From Trissonchulus latispiculum (taxonomy: Eukaryota; Nematoda; Enoplea; Enoplida; Ironidae): DNA of 64,000 bases. Numbering within the stretch: position 1 is the first letter of the stretch; every line of letters begins with the position of its first letter. The position numbers were made by a program, and so were the translations under genes. Where the stretch lies: contig JASAND010028260.1 of the NCBI GenBank assembly GCA_030248195.1, positions 1 through 64,000 of the forward strand, read 5' to 3'. The notes beneath the pieces were generated by a model, which was not told the origin of the DNA, searched no databases, and was given only the letters and a program-made list of their open reading frames with translations. This document shows, in pieces, positions 1 to 10,248 of the stretch.

Positions 1-715
1 TAGCTCCGGCTCAAGTTGGCTCCTTCCTTCAACTCTTCTTTCATGAAGGATCGAGTTAAATTCAAATACGCCGACATCACCGCTGCTTAATTTTCACGAA
101 GAGGTCCTTAGAGTATCTAACAAAAACTTTGCACCTCGATAAAACGGGAAACATAAAACTGATAGATAAATAGCGTGCGGAATGGAAATATGATTCCAGA
201 CAGTAGACTGCTGGAGCCAGTTTCATAAAACTGTGGAGTCCTCGATTCCAGTAGCTAAACTACGATGAAAATCTGCCTGGCTTAGATCCTGTGATACGAA
301 TTACGCTTAAAAGCATATGCGAGTTGTCGAATTAAGTTCTCTAGTAAACTTTGACTCGAGAAGTTTTGAATGTAAAAATGTTACTCGACTAACTTCAAAA
401 TTTTGTTAAATCTGAATATTTTGAGCGTAGAACCATGACAAATTAGTATTTTGATAACACTAGCAAGAAATTAAGTTCAAATCGTCCAATTTTTTTAATA
501 AAAAGAATCAGTAAGTCATTAGTAAAAGGCTACTCGAAGACTCGCGGACTGAACAACTTATATTAAACCGGTCCCTCGGAATTGAGCCACGCCTCTGCTG
601 GCTTGCAGAAAGGTGTGCTAACTTTTATGCCACATAGTTTTATATCATCTAAATATTGTTCGCCGGTGCTGTGTTTGGAATGAACATTCAGTTTTCTATC
701 CAATTTTATCGATCC
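1..715. other. upstream non-coding sequence
   Basis: AT-rich sequence upstream of the first secreted-protein gene. I see no exon, RNA gene or clear repeat boundary in it. Confidence 0.5.
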
Positions 716-724
716 GTTTAAGAG

Positions 725-731
725 TATATAA
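725..731 (+). promoter_or_regulatory. TATA box of first secreted-protein gene
   Basis: TATATAA lies 85 bases before the start codon at 816. This would place transcription start near 755-760 and leave a 5' UTR of about 55-60 bases. The call rests on motif and position only. Confidence 0.5.
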
Positions 732-815
732 GTTGCTTACACGTTCGGTAATACTAGAAACCTTGTTTTTACGTAGTCTGATTTTATCGAATTTTGCTAT
801 TTTAGTGATTTTTAA

Positions 816-3800
816 ATGATTCTAATTTGCCGTTCTCTTTTGCTGGCGCTGCTAATAGTGGCACAAGTGGGTACGTTTTGCATGATGCTCAAAGCCAATA
901 ATTTATAGTTATGAAAGGACTTCAGCATAGGACAATCGAGTTTATAGCACTATTAATAACAGCTTTCTCAACATTAATAAGCATTTACATTAACAATTGC
1001 TCTAAGTTTGGGATCCGAAACTTTAAATGACAGTAAAGAAAGAATGAGAGGGCTTAGAGCCGTCAGCCCAAACAGCACTACTCGAGCGTTTGCAAGATGC
1101 TCGAAACATTAAGGCCGAAATCTCGGGGGGGCTTCTCAGCATGTAGACATACAACGCTGACATTTTTTGAAAACGGGCGTTTTCGACAAATCAACTACTA
1201 TAACTTGAGCTAGGAAAATCGCACAGCAATAATTTTTATATCATTATGTTTCGTAGAACGAGATCTTTTTAACGGTATAAAAATTATATAGTTCGGTTTA
1301 GGCAATCTCTTACAAATCCGGCAACAACGTAAGGCATTTTGAAGAAATGGTGAAATTCCCAGAATTTTCGTAGCAAGGATTCTTTATTGCCGGTTTTGTA
1401 AGAGATTCCTTAAACCTAACTATATAATTTTTATATCGTTAAAAAGATCTCATTTGACGCAACATAATGATATAAAAATTACTGCTGTACGATTTTCCTT
1501 GCTCAAGTTATAGTATTTAATTTGTCGAAAACGCCATTTAAAAAAATGTCAGCGTTGTATGATTACACGCTGAGAAGCCCCCCGAGATTTCGGCCTTAAG
1601 GGGCCGGCTACTAAAGGTTTGCCCCGATTTTGTCCGATTGGCCTACTTTTTGGCGAGGATATAGAGCATGGGTGTGGTCAAAAAATATCGGGTACTGAGA
1701 AGCTGCCTTCCAGCCATGTGCAGCCGTCGCGTTTATGTGCCCGACCCCCCATTTTTCGCAACTACCAACATAATTAATTAAAAATTTCTACTGACTGCTA
1801 GGCTCAAGCTTCAAAGCTGCCATTCACCAATATGATTTGGCAAATATGTCCCTGCCTGCAGAAAAATACTAGATGTCTGTATCTTATCTGCATCTAAGGG
1901 AATTACTCTTCAAAGTTGAAGTTTCGGCAAAAATTTAAAAAATTTTGGTTGGTTAACGAAAGGAAAATTTTATTACTGGTGCGAGCTATAAGGCTGTAAT
2001 TTGGCATAAAAGGAGGCTATATAGGAGTACTCATTTGTGCCAAATGGCAAGAAATTCTGGCGGGTGAAAAATTTTTATGTCAACTTTAATCTTCAAAAAT
2101 TTTCCAAAAACCCTTTTTTGGGGAATGGTACCCCAGAAATCGAAAAAATCAAATTTCTTGAAATTAAAATTTTTTGAGATATTTGAACTCAGCGAGGTCG
2201 AAAACACCCCCACAAAAGATTTCAGCTCGATTAGTGAAGGTTTGCGACTTCTATGCTGCAGAAAGCCTCTACACAGGATCCGACAGACTGAAAACAGGAT
2301 CCGACAGACTAAAAATGGCGGTTTCGGCAAGTTTTGAAGTTGACATAAAATTTTTTCACGGGACACAATTTCTTGCCATTTTGCACAAATGAGTACTCCT
2401 ATAGGGCCTCCTTTTATGCCAAATTACAGCCTTATAGCTCGCACCAGTAATAAAATTTTCCTTTCGTTAGCCAAAAATTTTTAAATTTTTGCCGAAACTT
2501 CAACTTTGAAGAGTGATTTCCTTAGATGCAGATAAGATACAGACATCTAGTATTTTTCTGCAGGTAGGGACATATGTGCCAAATCATATTGGCGAATCGC
2601 AGCTTTGAAGCTTGGGCCTAGCAGTCAGTAGAAATTTTTAATTAATTATGTTGGTAGTTGCGAAAAATGGGGGGTCGGGCACATAAACGCGACAGCTGGA
2701 CATGGCTGGAAGGCAGCTAAGATCTCAGTACCCGATATTTTTTGACCACTACGTTGCCATGCTCTATATCTTCATAAGGATAAAAAAAGTAGGCCAATGT
2801 GTTGAAAAGTCGGGGCAAGTCGATTTTAGTAGCCCCCCCCCTTAATGTTTCGAGCATCTTGCAAGCTTATTTTATTGAGAAGAGCTGAGTGTCTTACTCT
2901 TAGTATTATAAACTCTTGGATTTACGAATGAACCGCTTTAACCACTAGGCCATCTGAGGGCAGAAGCCCAATTGAATTGATATTGAAAGGAGCGTTATAT
3001 TCTTTCGCAAGTCAAATGTTGCCCATTTCCATCCATGCTCCATTTTTCGGCACATTGGGAACATTTTCGAATCCCCGATTATCAATTCAGTATCGGCCGC
3101 CTGAGAACTTTTGAAAGAAAGGAGCTAAATCTAGCCCAAGGAATTAATATTAAATTACTAATAAAAGTTCTAACTTAAAAGGCTTTCACCGGCCGGATTT
3201 ATTTTAGGGTTCTTATATTTATTTTCGGATGTTACACATCTTAGAAAAATAGCACAGCATAACATAAAAAATTAGCAAAACTAGATTTGGAGTCCATTTT
3301 AAGTGTTGCTCTATTTTGTAAATTTCTGATTGGTGATTTGTATCCCAGCCGGCGGCCGGCCGGCGAGCAAAAATCGTCGGCCGGCGGCCGGCCGCCGGCC
3401 GGCTTTGGCTGGCTGAAAATAGGATTGACGTACATTTGAGATAAGAAAACAATTTCGCTTTCTACATTTTTGATCAGACTTTAACTAAAATGATCATTTT
3501 GTTCATTTAGCCAGTCGTCCTGCCTCGATTCAAGAGAAAGCCGAAGCCTACGATAAACTGATAAGGGCATCGGATGATATCAAACGTCTGCAGCTGACCC
3601 AACAAGACGCGTTGCTTCGAGAGGCTCAGGCTTGGTCAATGCTTCAGGAAAGTTTATTCCCGGAGCTAATGGTCGATTTAATGGAAGGTCCCAGCGGAAA
3701 AGCATTGGGGCGAAAACGTCGACAAACCTATTCTCCGTCAACTTTGCCCTTTGGACACCAGAATATAAATCTACCCTACGGCTATAGTCCAGTATTGCCG

Positions 3801-4088
3801 GCCTATCCCACCATCGGTAACGTTGGACTTGGTTTCGAACGATTCACAGGGGGCGGAATTAATCTTAACGGAGGACTACATTTCCCGGTTATTGATAAGG
3901 ATAGAGGAATGTATTATCCGTTTGACTTTGGCGGTAATCTGAAAGCCAATGGGAATAATCCCGGATTTTTGCTGGGCGCCAATGCTAGTCCAATTAATCC
4001 GAGCAGACTTGGGATTGACTATGCATCCATTTATCCCTGCTTTTTTGGACTGTGTCAATCCAATGGACTGTTGGGCAAGAGAAAATAA
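816..4088 (+). CDS. secreted furin-site proprotein, paralogue A
   Basis: Two exons, 816-870 and 3511-4088, joined in phase 1 (donor G|GTACG, acceptor TTTAG|CC), give 210 residues. Residues 1-19 are a clear signal peptide (MILICRSLLLALLIVAQVA). Residues 20-89 form a charged, probably helical propeptide ending in RKRR at 86-89, a furin-type site. The predicted mature chain (90-210, 121 residues) starts with Gln, which could become pyroglutamate. It is rich in Gly, Pro, Tyr and Asn and has a late PCFFGLC motif whose two Cys could form a small disulfide loop. The C-terminus is basic (GKRK). The start is chosen because it opens the signal peptide downstream of a TATA box. Paralogues B and C follow on the same strand. 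I do not recognise the family; a secreted structural, defence or signalling protein is possible. Confidence 0.85.
1090..2864. mobile_element. long foldback element in intron of gene A
   Basis: The two ends are inverted copies (TTGCAAGATGCTCGAAACAT on the left, its complement at 2845-2864). The inverted arms run about 1090-2095 on the left and 2325-2864 on the right around a roughly 220-bp centre. The left arm is split by a second foldback at 1113-1595. The centre has a short tandem duplication (GGATCCGACAGACT twice, near 2277-2310). The ORFs seen on both strands at 2031-2392 come from the palindrome and are not genes. Confidence 0.75.
1113..1595. mobile_element. nested foldback element with TTAA target duplication
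   Basis: Perfect terminal inverted repeats (GGCCGAAATCTCGG and complement) extend into arms of roughly 200 bp (1113-1325 and 1388-1595). TTAA flanks both sides (1109-1112 and 1596-1599). The other arm of the host foldback, near 2840-2847, keeps the uninterrupted sequence, so it acts as an empty-site control. TTAA duplication is known for piggyBac- and Kolobok-like transposases; no transposase is present here. Confidence 0.75.
2925..2966 (-). repeat. tRNA-like SINE fragment
   Basis: On the - strand the sequence reads TGGCCTAGTGGTTAAAGCGG, which resembles a Leu/Ser tRNA A box. No matching B box follows, so I take it as a truncated tRNA-derived repeat. Confidence 0.35.
3348..3402. repeat. GC-rich GGCCGGC palindromic tract
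   Basis: Runs of CCGGC/GGCCG repeat in an otherwise AT-rich intron, about 110 bases before exon 2 of gene A. The tract is locally self-complementary and could be an insertion remnant. Confidence 0.5.
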
Positions 4089-4132
4089 AGCAAAATGTAT
4101 TGATGCGATGCTTGTTGTTTTTTGTAAATAAA
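4084..4132 (+). terminator. polyadenylation signals of gene A
   Basis: AATAAA at 4084-4089 contains the stop codon TAA (4086-4088). A second AATAAA sits at 4127-4132. The same arrangement occurs in paralogue B. Confidence 0.5.
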
Positions 4133-4509
4133 TCATAATGGTAATTGGAATTTTCAATTATATTAAAATTTAATTTAATTTTTGAAGCGGACCAGAAGAG
4201 GAGCCTTCGGCCAAGATGAAAACTGATCAAGATTACATCGATTCGACCGACGAAAAATTAGGAAATAATAAAATGAGTGTGAAATCGAAAGTCCCGAATT
4301 CGGAAGAGATATGTAGGAAAATATTTTATAATTAAGCTAAAAATGTAGTCCTTCTACAAGGTTTTTGAAGTCTACTATGTAGATCGATAATTTCTTCGCT
4401 AGCTCAGCTATAGATTTAGGTCTCACACACTTTAAATACCAGAAATAGAGTAATCACATCAAGAAAATTACGGGCCAGCAGGCGGATCCACGAAGGCTAC
4501 AATGCATTA

Positions 4510-4632
4510 ATCATAAAGAAATTATGAAAACGCCTGTCTGCAGTCACTAAGGCATTGGCACTCTCCTGTTCGGACTAAGGTTTTTGCCTGAGTGACTGCA
4601 GGGAGAGCAGTTTTTCATTATTTCTTTATGAC
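4510..4632. repeat. small foldback repeat
   Basis: TCATAAAGAAATTATGAAAA near 4510 and a CTGCAGTCACT-containing arm recur inverted near 4585-4632. A related but diverged sequence occurs near 26427-26500. It is probably a MITE remnant. Confidence 0.45.
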
Positions 4633-4639
4633 ATAGAAA

Positions 4640-5385
4640 TATAGTAATCATAGCGACAAAGAATGTCTTTATACTGCACATGAACGGGTACTAAATAGAG
4701 AGACCCAGATATTTTCTATTCTACTCTATTCAGTCCTTTTGAAAATATAATATTACACATCAAAGTGACACTTGTGACAAAGTTGCGACTTTGTTTCAAG
4801 GAAATTACCGAAATATACCAGACTTATCCGGTTTCGGCAGAAAACAGAAACATAGAAAGTCAGAATTTCAAAGGTGTCACCAAATCCTTGTCTTATTACT
4901 GGATTAAACCACACGGTTGTTGATGAAAATGAGTCCGTGATCTGACTTAACCAAATGTGACATTTACGCCAGAAAATTCAATATAATCTTTTCAAAACAT
5001 CACCTACTTTAGTTAACTTCCACCAAAATACTTCAAAACATAGTTTACGCCCTCCTCACCCAACCACAACATTTATTATTTAAATGTTTACATTTAGAGC
5101 ACAGATAATAGTGTGGATCTTGCAGTCATTGCAACCGACATGGCGCCAAGTTGCACCAAAAATCCATTGCTGCGAACCAAACTATGGTTAAGCTAGCTAG
5201 TTCGACTTTTTGCTGAGATTTTAACAGATTTTAATTTTAATTTTTTCACTTTCTATCTCTCTATACTGTTGCTGTATTATCTCGTAGCAATCGCTACTCA
5301 ATCTTCGCAAGTTTTTCTTTTTATTGTTTTAATGAAAATATTGTTGACGAGAAGGAAAGAAAGCATAAGGAAAGGAAAAAATATA
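4640..5385. other. AT-rich intergenic sequence
   Basis: Between genes A and B. I see no coding exon, RNA gene or clear element here. Confidence 0.4.
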
Positions 5386-5470
5386 TAAGGAAAACAGGCA
5401 TAGGAAAGATTGATAAGCTTGATATGGAAGTTCGGCTGATACCCTGGTGCTGCAGTGGTTAACACGTCTG
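5386..5470 (+). repeat. tRNA-derived SINE copy 1 (partial)
   Basis: A leader (AGGAAAGATTGATAAG) is followed by an A-box-like CTGCAGTGGTTAACACG. It matches the 6527 copy over about 75 bases and then diverges without a B box. Confidence 0.5.
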
Positions 5471-5639
5471 AATTGATATAAGGGCGAAGCCGCAGCATGT
5501 AGCACTTCAGCCAAGTCACAAGCTGGGCCAGGAACTCAAGAATTGAGGATAAGCTCAAGAACTGGATGCGTCGGGTATTGAAACAGGACCTAGTTGAGAG
5601 AACAGAAGTAGGAAGTTAAGCTTTTCAATCAGGATTGAT

Positions 5640-5800
5640 AGTATAGAGTTGGCCGGCCAAGGTCGGGGATCGAACCAAACCACAGCCCCTTTTACTTGGA
5701 AGTCAGATGCGCTAACCAGTACACCACCGAACTATCAGTTGAACGTTCAAGTCAGGATTACCTTTCTATACTCTCCTATTCCTGTTTTCCCTTTGTTACT
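5640..5800 (-). repeat. tRNA-derived SINE copy 2
   Basis: On the - strand an A-box-like GGTGTACTGGTTAGCGCATC is followed by a B-box-like GGTTCGATCCC about 30 bases later. The upstream leader (AAAACAGGAATAGGA) is shared with the other two copies. Confidence 0.55.
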
Positions 5801-6266
5801 ACCACATGACTGTGAGGATTTCACATTTTGATGGAGAGTCAAGTCAAGTCAAACAGTCAACTGAAAATCATCCTAAAAAAACCTGGTGAACCGAAACGAT
5901 CACTAGGTCAGACAGCGTGGGGGATGATTTCTGGCTCCTTTGATTGGTTAGTGTGAGTAGAACTACGGATATTCCAATCCTGCCAACTGTTGGCTACCTT
6001 TTGGGTTAAACCTGGGGCTATCTTGAATACACAGATCTAACTCTGGCCCTCTGGGGTGAAAACACATTGTTCCCCGTTGATGCTGTGTGGGTTAGTTATC
6101 CACCGTGTTATCCTATTTCATCCGTCAGTTTAACTGTATCGACATTTGCCACTATTTTCTTACTTTATCTAAAACTTTATTTGTTCAAATAGTTTTATAA
6201 CATAAGTTAGTAATATCTTATACTTTGTAATATGTATTTTTAGTTTTTAAATTCAGCGAGCTCCAG

Positions 6267-7704
6267 ATGATATTAAATTTCCGTGCACCGTTGCTGGCAC
6301 TGCTAGTAGTGACTCAAGTTGGTAAGATTTACATGACGCTCCAGCTACACATTATTTCACAGTATAATTTCTACAACAGCCAATTTTACAGAATGCAAAC
6401 ATTTATACAGTAGGAATTTAAATATATGTAAATCTCACGGTCATGGTATCGGTATCTTACTACCTTGCCATGAGATAGGGCGTTGTTGACCAGAAGAATT
6501 CCTTCTAACGATGAATAACTGTGTAAGGGAAGCAGGAATAGGAAAGATTGATAAGTCTGATATGGGGGTTCAGCTGATAGCCCTGTGGTGTAGTGGTTAG
6601 CACGACTGTCCCGGGATCAGACGGCTGTGGTTCGAACCCCGCCGACAAAGGTTGGCTAAGCTCAACCATATGCAGTCTTACCTTCCGATATTAGTGGTGC
6701 TTTACCGATTAAATTAACAATTGGACTGCATGAGTCTTAGAGACAGTAAGCAATAATTTGCTTTGGCCCTGATTAAAGGAGATGTGAGAAAGATTTGCGG
6801 TGACTGTGGATGTGGTATCTGTGCACTACTTATCGTATTAGCTGAGGAAGTACTTTAACTATCTGATCATCTCAATTCAAAACTACAACAATTATCAGTC
6901 GTCAATAGCCACATTATATACGTTCCTTTACTGGTCAATATATCCAATTTCACTAAGTATGTACTGTACCTTATCATAATTGAAAAATTTTTCGGGCTGG
7001 ACCCATTTTCGGTTCGCAGTTTACTAATTAATATCTATACTAATTTAGTGTCAGTCGCCATAGAACACCCAGTTGTAAGAGATAATAAAAAATTAAAGTT
7101 AAAATTAAATAATATAAATTAAAAATATTAATATTTAGCCAGCCGCCCTGCCTCAATTCAAGAGAAAGCCGAAGCTTATGATAAGCTGATAAGGGCAGCA
7201 GAAGATGTCAAACGTCTGCAGCTGATCCAACAAGACACGTTGATTCGAGAAGCTCAGGCTTGGTCAATGCTTCAGGAAAGTTTATTCCCGGAACAATCCA
7301 TCAAATCTGGCAGAAAAGCTTCGGCGCGGAAACGTCGGCAAACATTTTCTCCTGTAACTTTGCCTCTTGGTTATCAAAATACTAATTTACCTTTTGGATA
7401 CAGTCCCCTGTTACCAGCCTATCCCACCATCGGAAATGTTGGACTTGGTTTCGAGCGTTCGCCAGGGGGCGGACTTAATCTAGACGGAGGACTGCATTTC
7501 CCTGTTATTGATAAGGATCACGGAATGTATTATCCGTTTGACTTTGGCGGTAATCTTAAAGCCAGAGGCAATCGTCCGGGATTTTTTCTGGGCGCCAATG
7601 CTAGTCCAATTAATCCGGATAGACTTGGGATTGATTATGGATCCATTTATCCCTGCTTTTTTGGTCTGTGTCAGTCGAATGCGCTGTTAGGGAGGAGAAA
7701 ATAA
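6267..7704 (+). CDS. secreted furin-site proprotein, paralogue B
   Basis: Exons 6267-6321 and 7139-7704, joined in the same phase as gene A (G|GTAAG, TTTAG|CC), give 206 residues. The first 19 residues are a signal peptide. The propeptide (20-85) is close to that of A and ends in RKRR (82-85). The mature chain (86-206) is again 121 residues, starts with Gln, and shares the LPAYPTIGNVGLGFER block, the FPVIDKD block and the C-terminal PCFFGLC motif. Sequence around RKRR changes most (an extra GRKASA stretch), while the mature part is well conserved. This indicates a recent tandem duplication with constraint on the mature protein. A possible TATA-like TTTATAA lies near 6194. Function unknown. 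Confidence 0.85.
6527..6680 (+). repeat. tRNA-derived SINE copy 3
   Basis: The same leader precedes GGTGTAGTGGTTAGCACG (A box) and GGTTCGAACCCC (B box). The acceptor ends do not pair, so it is not a working tRNA gene. Together with copies 1 and 2 it shows that the A-B intergenic space was repeatedly hit by one SINE family. Confidence 0.6.
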
Positions 7705-7747
7705 AGCAAAAAGTGTTGATGGAATTTTGTTGTTTATTGTAAATAAA
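7700..7747 (+). terminator. polyadenylation signals of gene B
   Basis: AATAAA at 7700-7705 overlaps the TAA stop (7702-7704), and a second copy lies at 7742-7747, exactly as in gene A. Confidence 0.5.
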
Positions 7748-7749
7748 TC

Positions 7750-8560
7750 ATAACATTAATTGGGATGAAAGATTAAAGTAAATTGTAAATAATTGTAAAT
7801 AATTAATATAAAGTAATATTTTTAGCTTTAATTAAACTAAATAAATGGCTTCGCATACAAAGTAAACGAAAAAGTAAAAGTAAAAGTAAAAGTAAATGCA
7901 AAGTAAACTCACAAATTTCTGTGAGCAGAGCAAGCAGTGCTACAACTGGCTTGTAATGTATGTGGCTCAAAATCCAGAAGACATTGTCTTCTATGTCATG
8001 TCTTTAGAGACTAACGTTTGTCTTCGAATTTTCAGCCGTCAATATACTATTCAACCTAATTTGCATATTTCTTTGGGCGGAAACTACAAGGGGGAGTAAT
8101 ACTTGATCAGTTCAGTCAGCCCTGCTGGCTGTCCAGCAGCCTCTGAGCCTCAGAGGCCTCCGGCTGTCAGAGGCGCAGCGAAGGCTTACCGTGGTGCAGT
8201 ACGGTGCAGCGTGCAATTGAAACTAAACTCAACAAACTAACTCAACTAAACTTTATTTGTGCAGGGTATCTGTGTCGCACATTATATGCCAATATTTATC
8301 AAAATCGCGTTTTGCTTGATTTTTCAATGATTTTTTGGCCTAAGTTTAAATGACTGCGCGAATTTAACAGTAAACTAAGCTGTTCCAAGTTTCATATTGT
8401 TGGAAAGTGTGATAATTTCTCTATCCTTTGATACCAATTTTACTGAATAAAATTAAGCTACAGAATAACTATTAATTTCTCTTTAATTTATGACGAAATT
8501 TTGTTGTATGGACGGAGAATTTTGCATGTATTTCATAGGCTGCTTGAAATATAGGCTGAT
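7750..8560. other. intergenic sequence with short repeats
   Basis: AT-rich spacer with a GTAAAA tandem near 7870-7895 and GC-richer, hairpin-prone sequence at about 8110-8200 (CTCAGAGGC/GCCTCTGAG). No gene is seen. Confidence 0.4.
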
Positions 8561-8564
8561 GCTG

Positions 8565-8755
8565 TCCATACAAGCCAAGTAGAAGTTTGGTGACTTTCAG
8601 CAGGATAGCTGAGTAATCTCCTATGATTTACAGGTAAATATTGTGTCCATACTTGCCAAGTAGCGTCCATACATTCAGTGTCCATACAAGCCAAGTTCAA
8701 AAGCAGGTAGAGATACATAGCCTGAGGTCGACATCGTCCATACATGCCAAGTTTA
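8565..8755. repeat. dispersed GTCCATAC..GCCAAGT repeats
   Basis: The motif GTCCATACAAGCCAAGT or a close variant occurs four times within 190 bases, with a further partial copy (GTCCATACATTCAGT). Spacing is irregular, so it is not a simple satellite. Confidence 0.5.
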
Positions 8756-8914
8756 CCCTATTTGCCTGTATTTGAAAACAAACCACCATATTAATCTTAT
8801 CACTAGGATTCAATTGAACTTAATCTATCACCGAAAATAAGTTCAGCACTTGCCTCGAAATGCTAACCTTAATTACAGAGCACAAAGACTTTCTAGACTT
8901 CAAGTTTTAAGCTC

Positions 8915-9190
8915 ATCATTTAACGCTGAGGCTGACTGGCAGCTAACAAAAATTGGATCGAAGAACGTATTTTCAGATTCGTGTTCAGCGACCCAGAAAA
9001 CCTCCTATGCAACCTTTTACAAAAATTGAAAGCAAAAACCTTTTTGGTTCCTCTTAGTCCCCTTGTGGAAAATTTTAAAATTTTAATTTTTAAAATTTGA
9101 ATTTCTTTCGAGCGATCATGAATGTACTCAAATGCATGTATACCAATTTTGAATTTAATCGGTAAAGTTTTGCAAAAGTTACTCATAGGT
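8915..9190. repeat. copy of a dispersed GAACACGAATCTG module
   Basis: On the - strand this resembles 33640-33780: an AAGGGGAC/GGAACC stretch, then TTTTGCAAAAGTTG-like sequence, then GGGTCGCTGAACACGAATCT. Related copies occur near 28390, 34200, 47930 and 48110. Confidence 0.45.
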
Positions 9191-9713
9191 ATGCGTCTGT
9201 CTTATCGCCGACAAATTGCTATCAAAACAAACAGAGCCTGACATTATGATTTTGAAAACTTCCGTAAATTTTGCTGACTTTCGCTTAATTTTTGTGACAT
9301 CCTTAATTTTGAAAGCGATATGTCGTTAGTTCAAGTCACACAATAAAGTTCAATGACTGAAAACTTGGGTGTATAAATTTAGGAATCCAAAAATTTTTTA
9401 AACATTTTCAAAACGATGCCGATTTCAATTAGTGTGATCTGTTTTAGTGGCATCATGACTGGATTAAGTGTCAAAGTTTTTTCAACATACTGTTTCTGTA
9501 AACTTTTTCTGCCGAAACTGCATTGGTTTTGAAAAAACTATAAAACCGCATAATAGTACTATCACTTTGTGGTAATCTGATATTTGATAATAGGTGTCCC
9601 GCACTTGTCGTTAAACTCAAGGTTTTCGGTTGAGAAAAGGGAAATAATTTGAAACTATTTATAAATCTCAGTTTTTATGATTACTTTAGCACGTGATTGT
9701 AACCACACTTTAA

Positions 9714-10098
9714 CAAGGGGGGGGGTATGGGGGGGTACGGGACCCCTCAAAAATTGGAGGTTCGGTACAAGGGCTAGCAAAATCAGGGCCAAAGGACGAG
9801 GGACAGAGCCAGAAAAGGAAGACCGAACTAAAAATTAATAGAAATTTTAGCCAAAAATAGCCAAAATTTTTTAAAATTTCGAAAAATTTCCAAAAAACCG
9901 CGAAAAACTGCTTATTTTGCTTTAAAATGGCTGTAAAATAGCTAATTTTTCACTAAATTCGCTTAAAATTTGGAAAAATTGTACTTTTTTAAGACAATTT
10001 TCTATTTGGACCCTCCCCCCAAATTTGAGGTAAGGTACAAGGGCAGGTAAAATTTGGCCTAAAACGGGTACAGGACCCCTCAGGAATCGGTACCCTTG
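9714..10098. mobile_element. TTAA-flanked MITE with CAAGGG ends
   Basis: Inverted ends CAAGGG and CCCTTG are flanked by TTAA (9710-9713 and 10099-10102). Inside are G- and C-runs and inverted GGTACAAGGG segments. No coding capacity. TTAA duplication points to a piggyBac- or Kolobok-like mobiliser. Confidence 0.6.
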
Positions 10099-10248
10099 TT
10101 AATGTATGATTGTAACATTCCGTTTTCAGTCAATTATTACTACTTTTGTAGCAAGGTCGATTGAATTAGAGATATGTTAATATTTTCTTGTTAGTATTTT
10201 GAAGTTTTTATGCAAGGACGACAGAGTTGCCTTAATTGAATCATTGCC

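Noticed and set aside
2031..2392. Overlapping ORFs of 72-111 codons on both strands
   Set aside because: They lie in the centre and arms of a foldback element, mirror each other and have no protein character.
6560..6660. Possible tRNA gene with good A and B boxes
   Set aside because: Acceptor and anticodon arms do not pair, and the leader is shared with other SINE copies.
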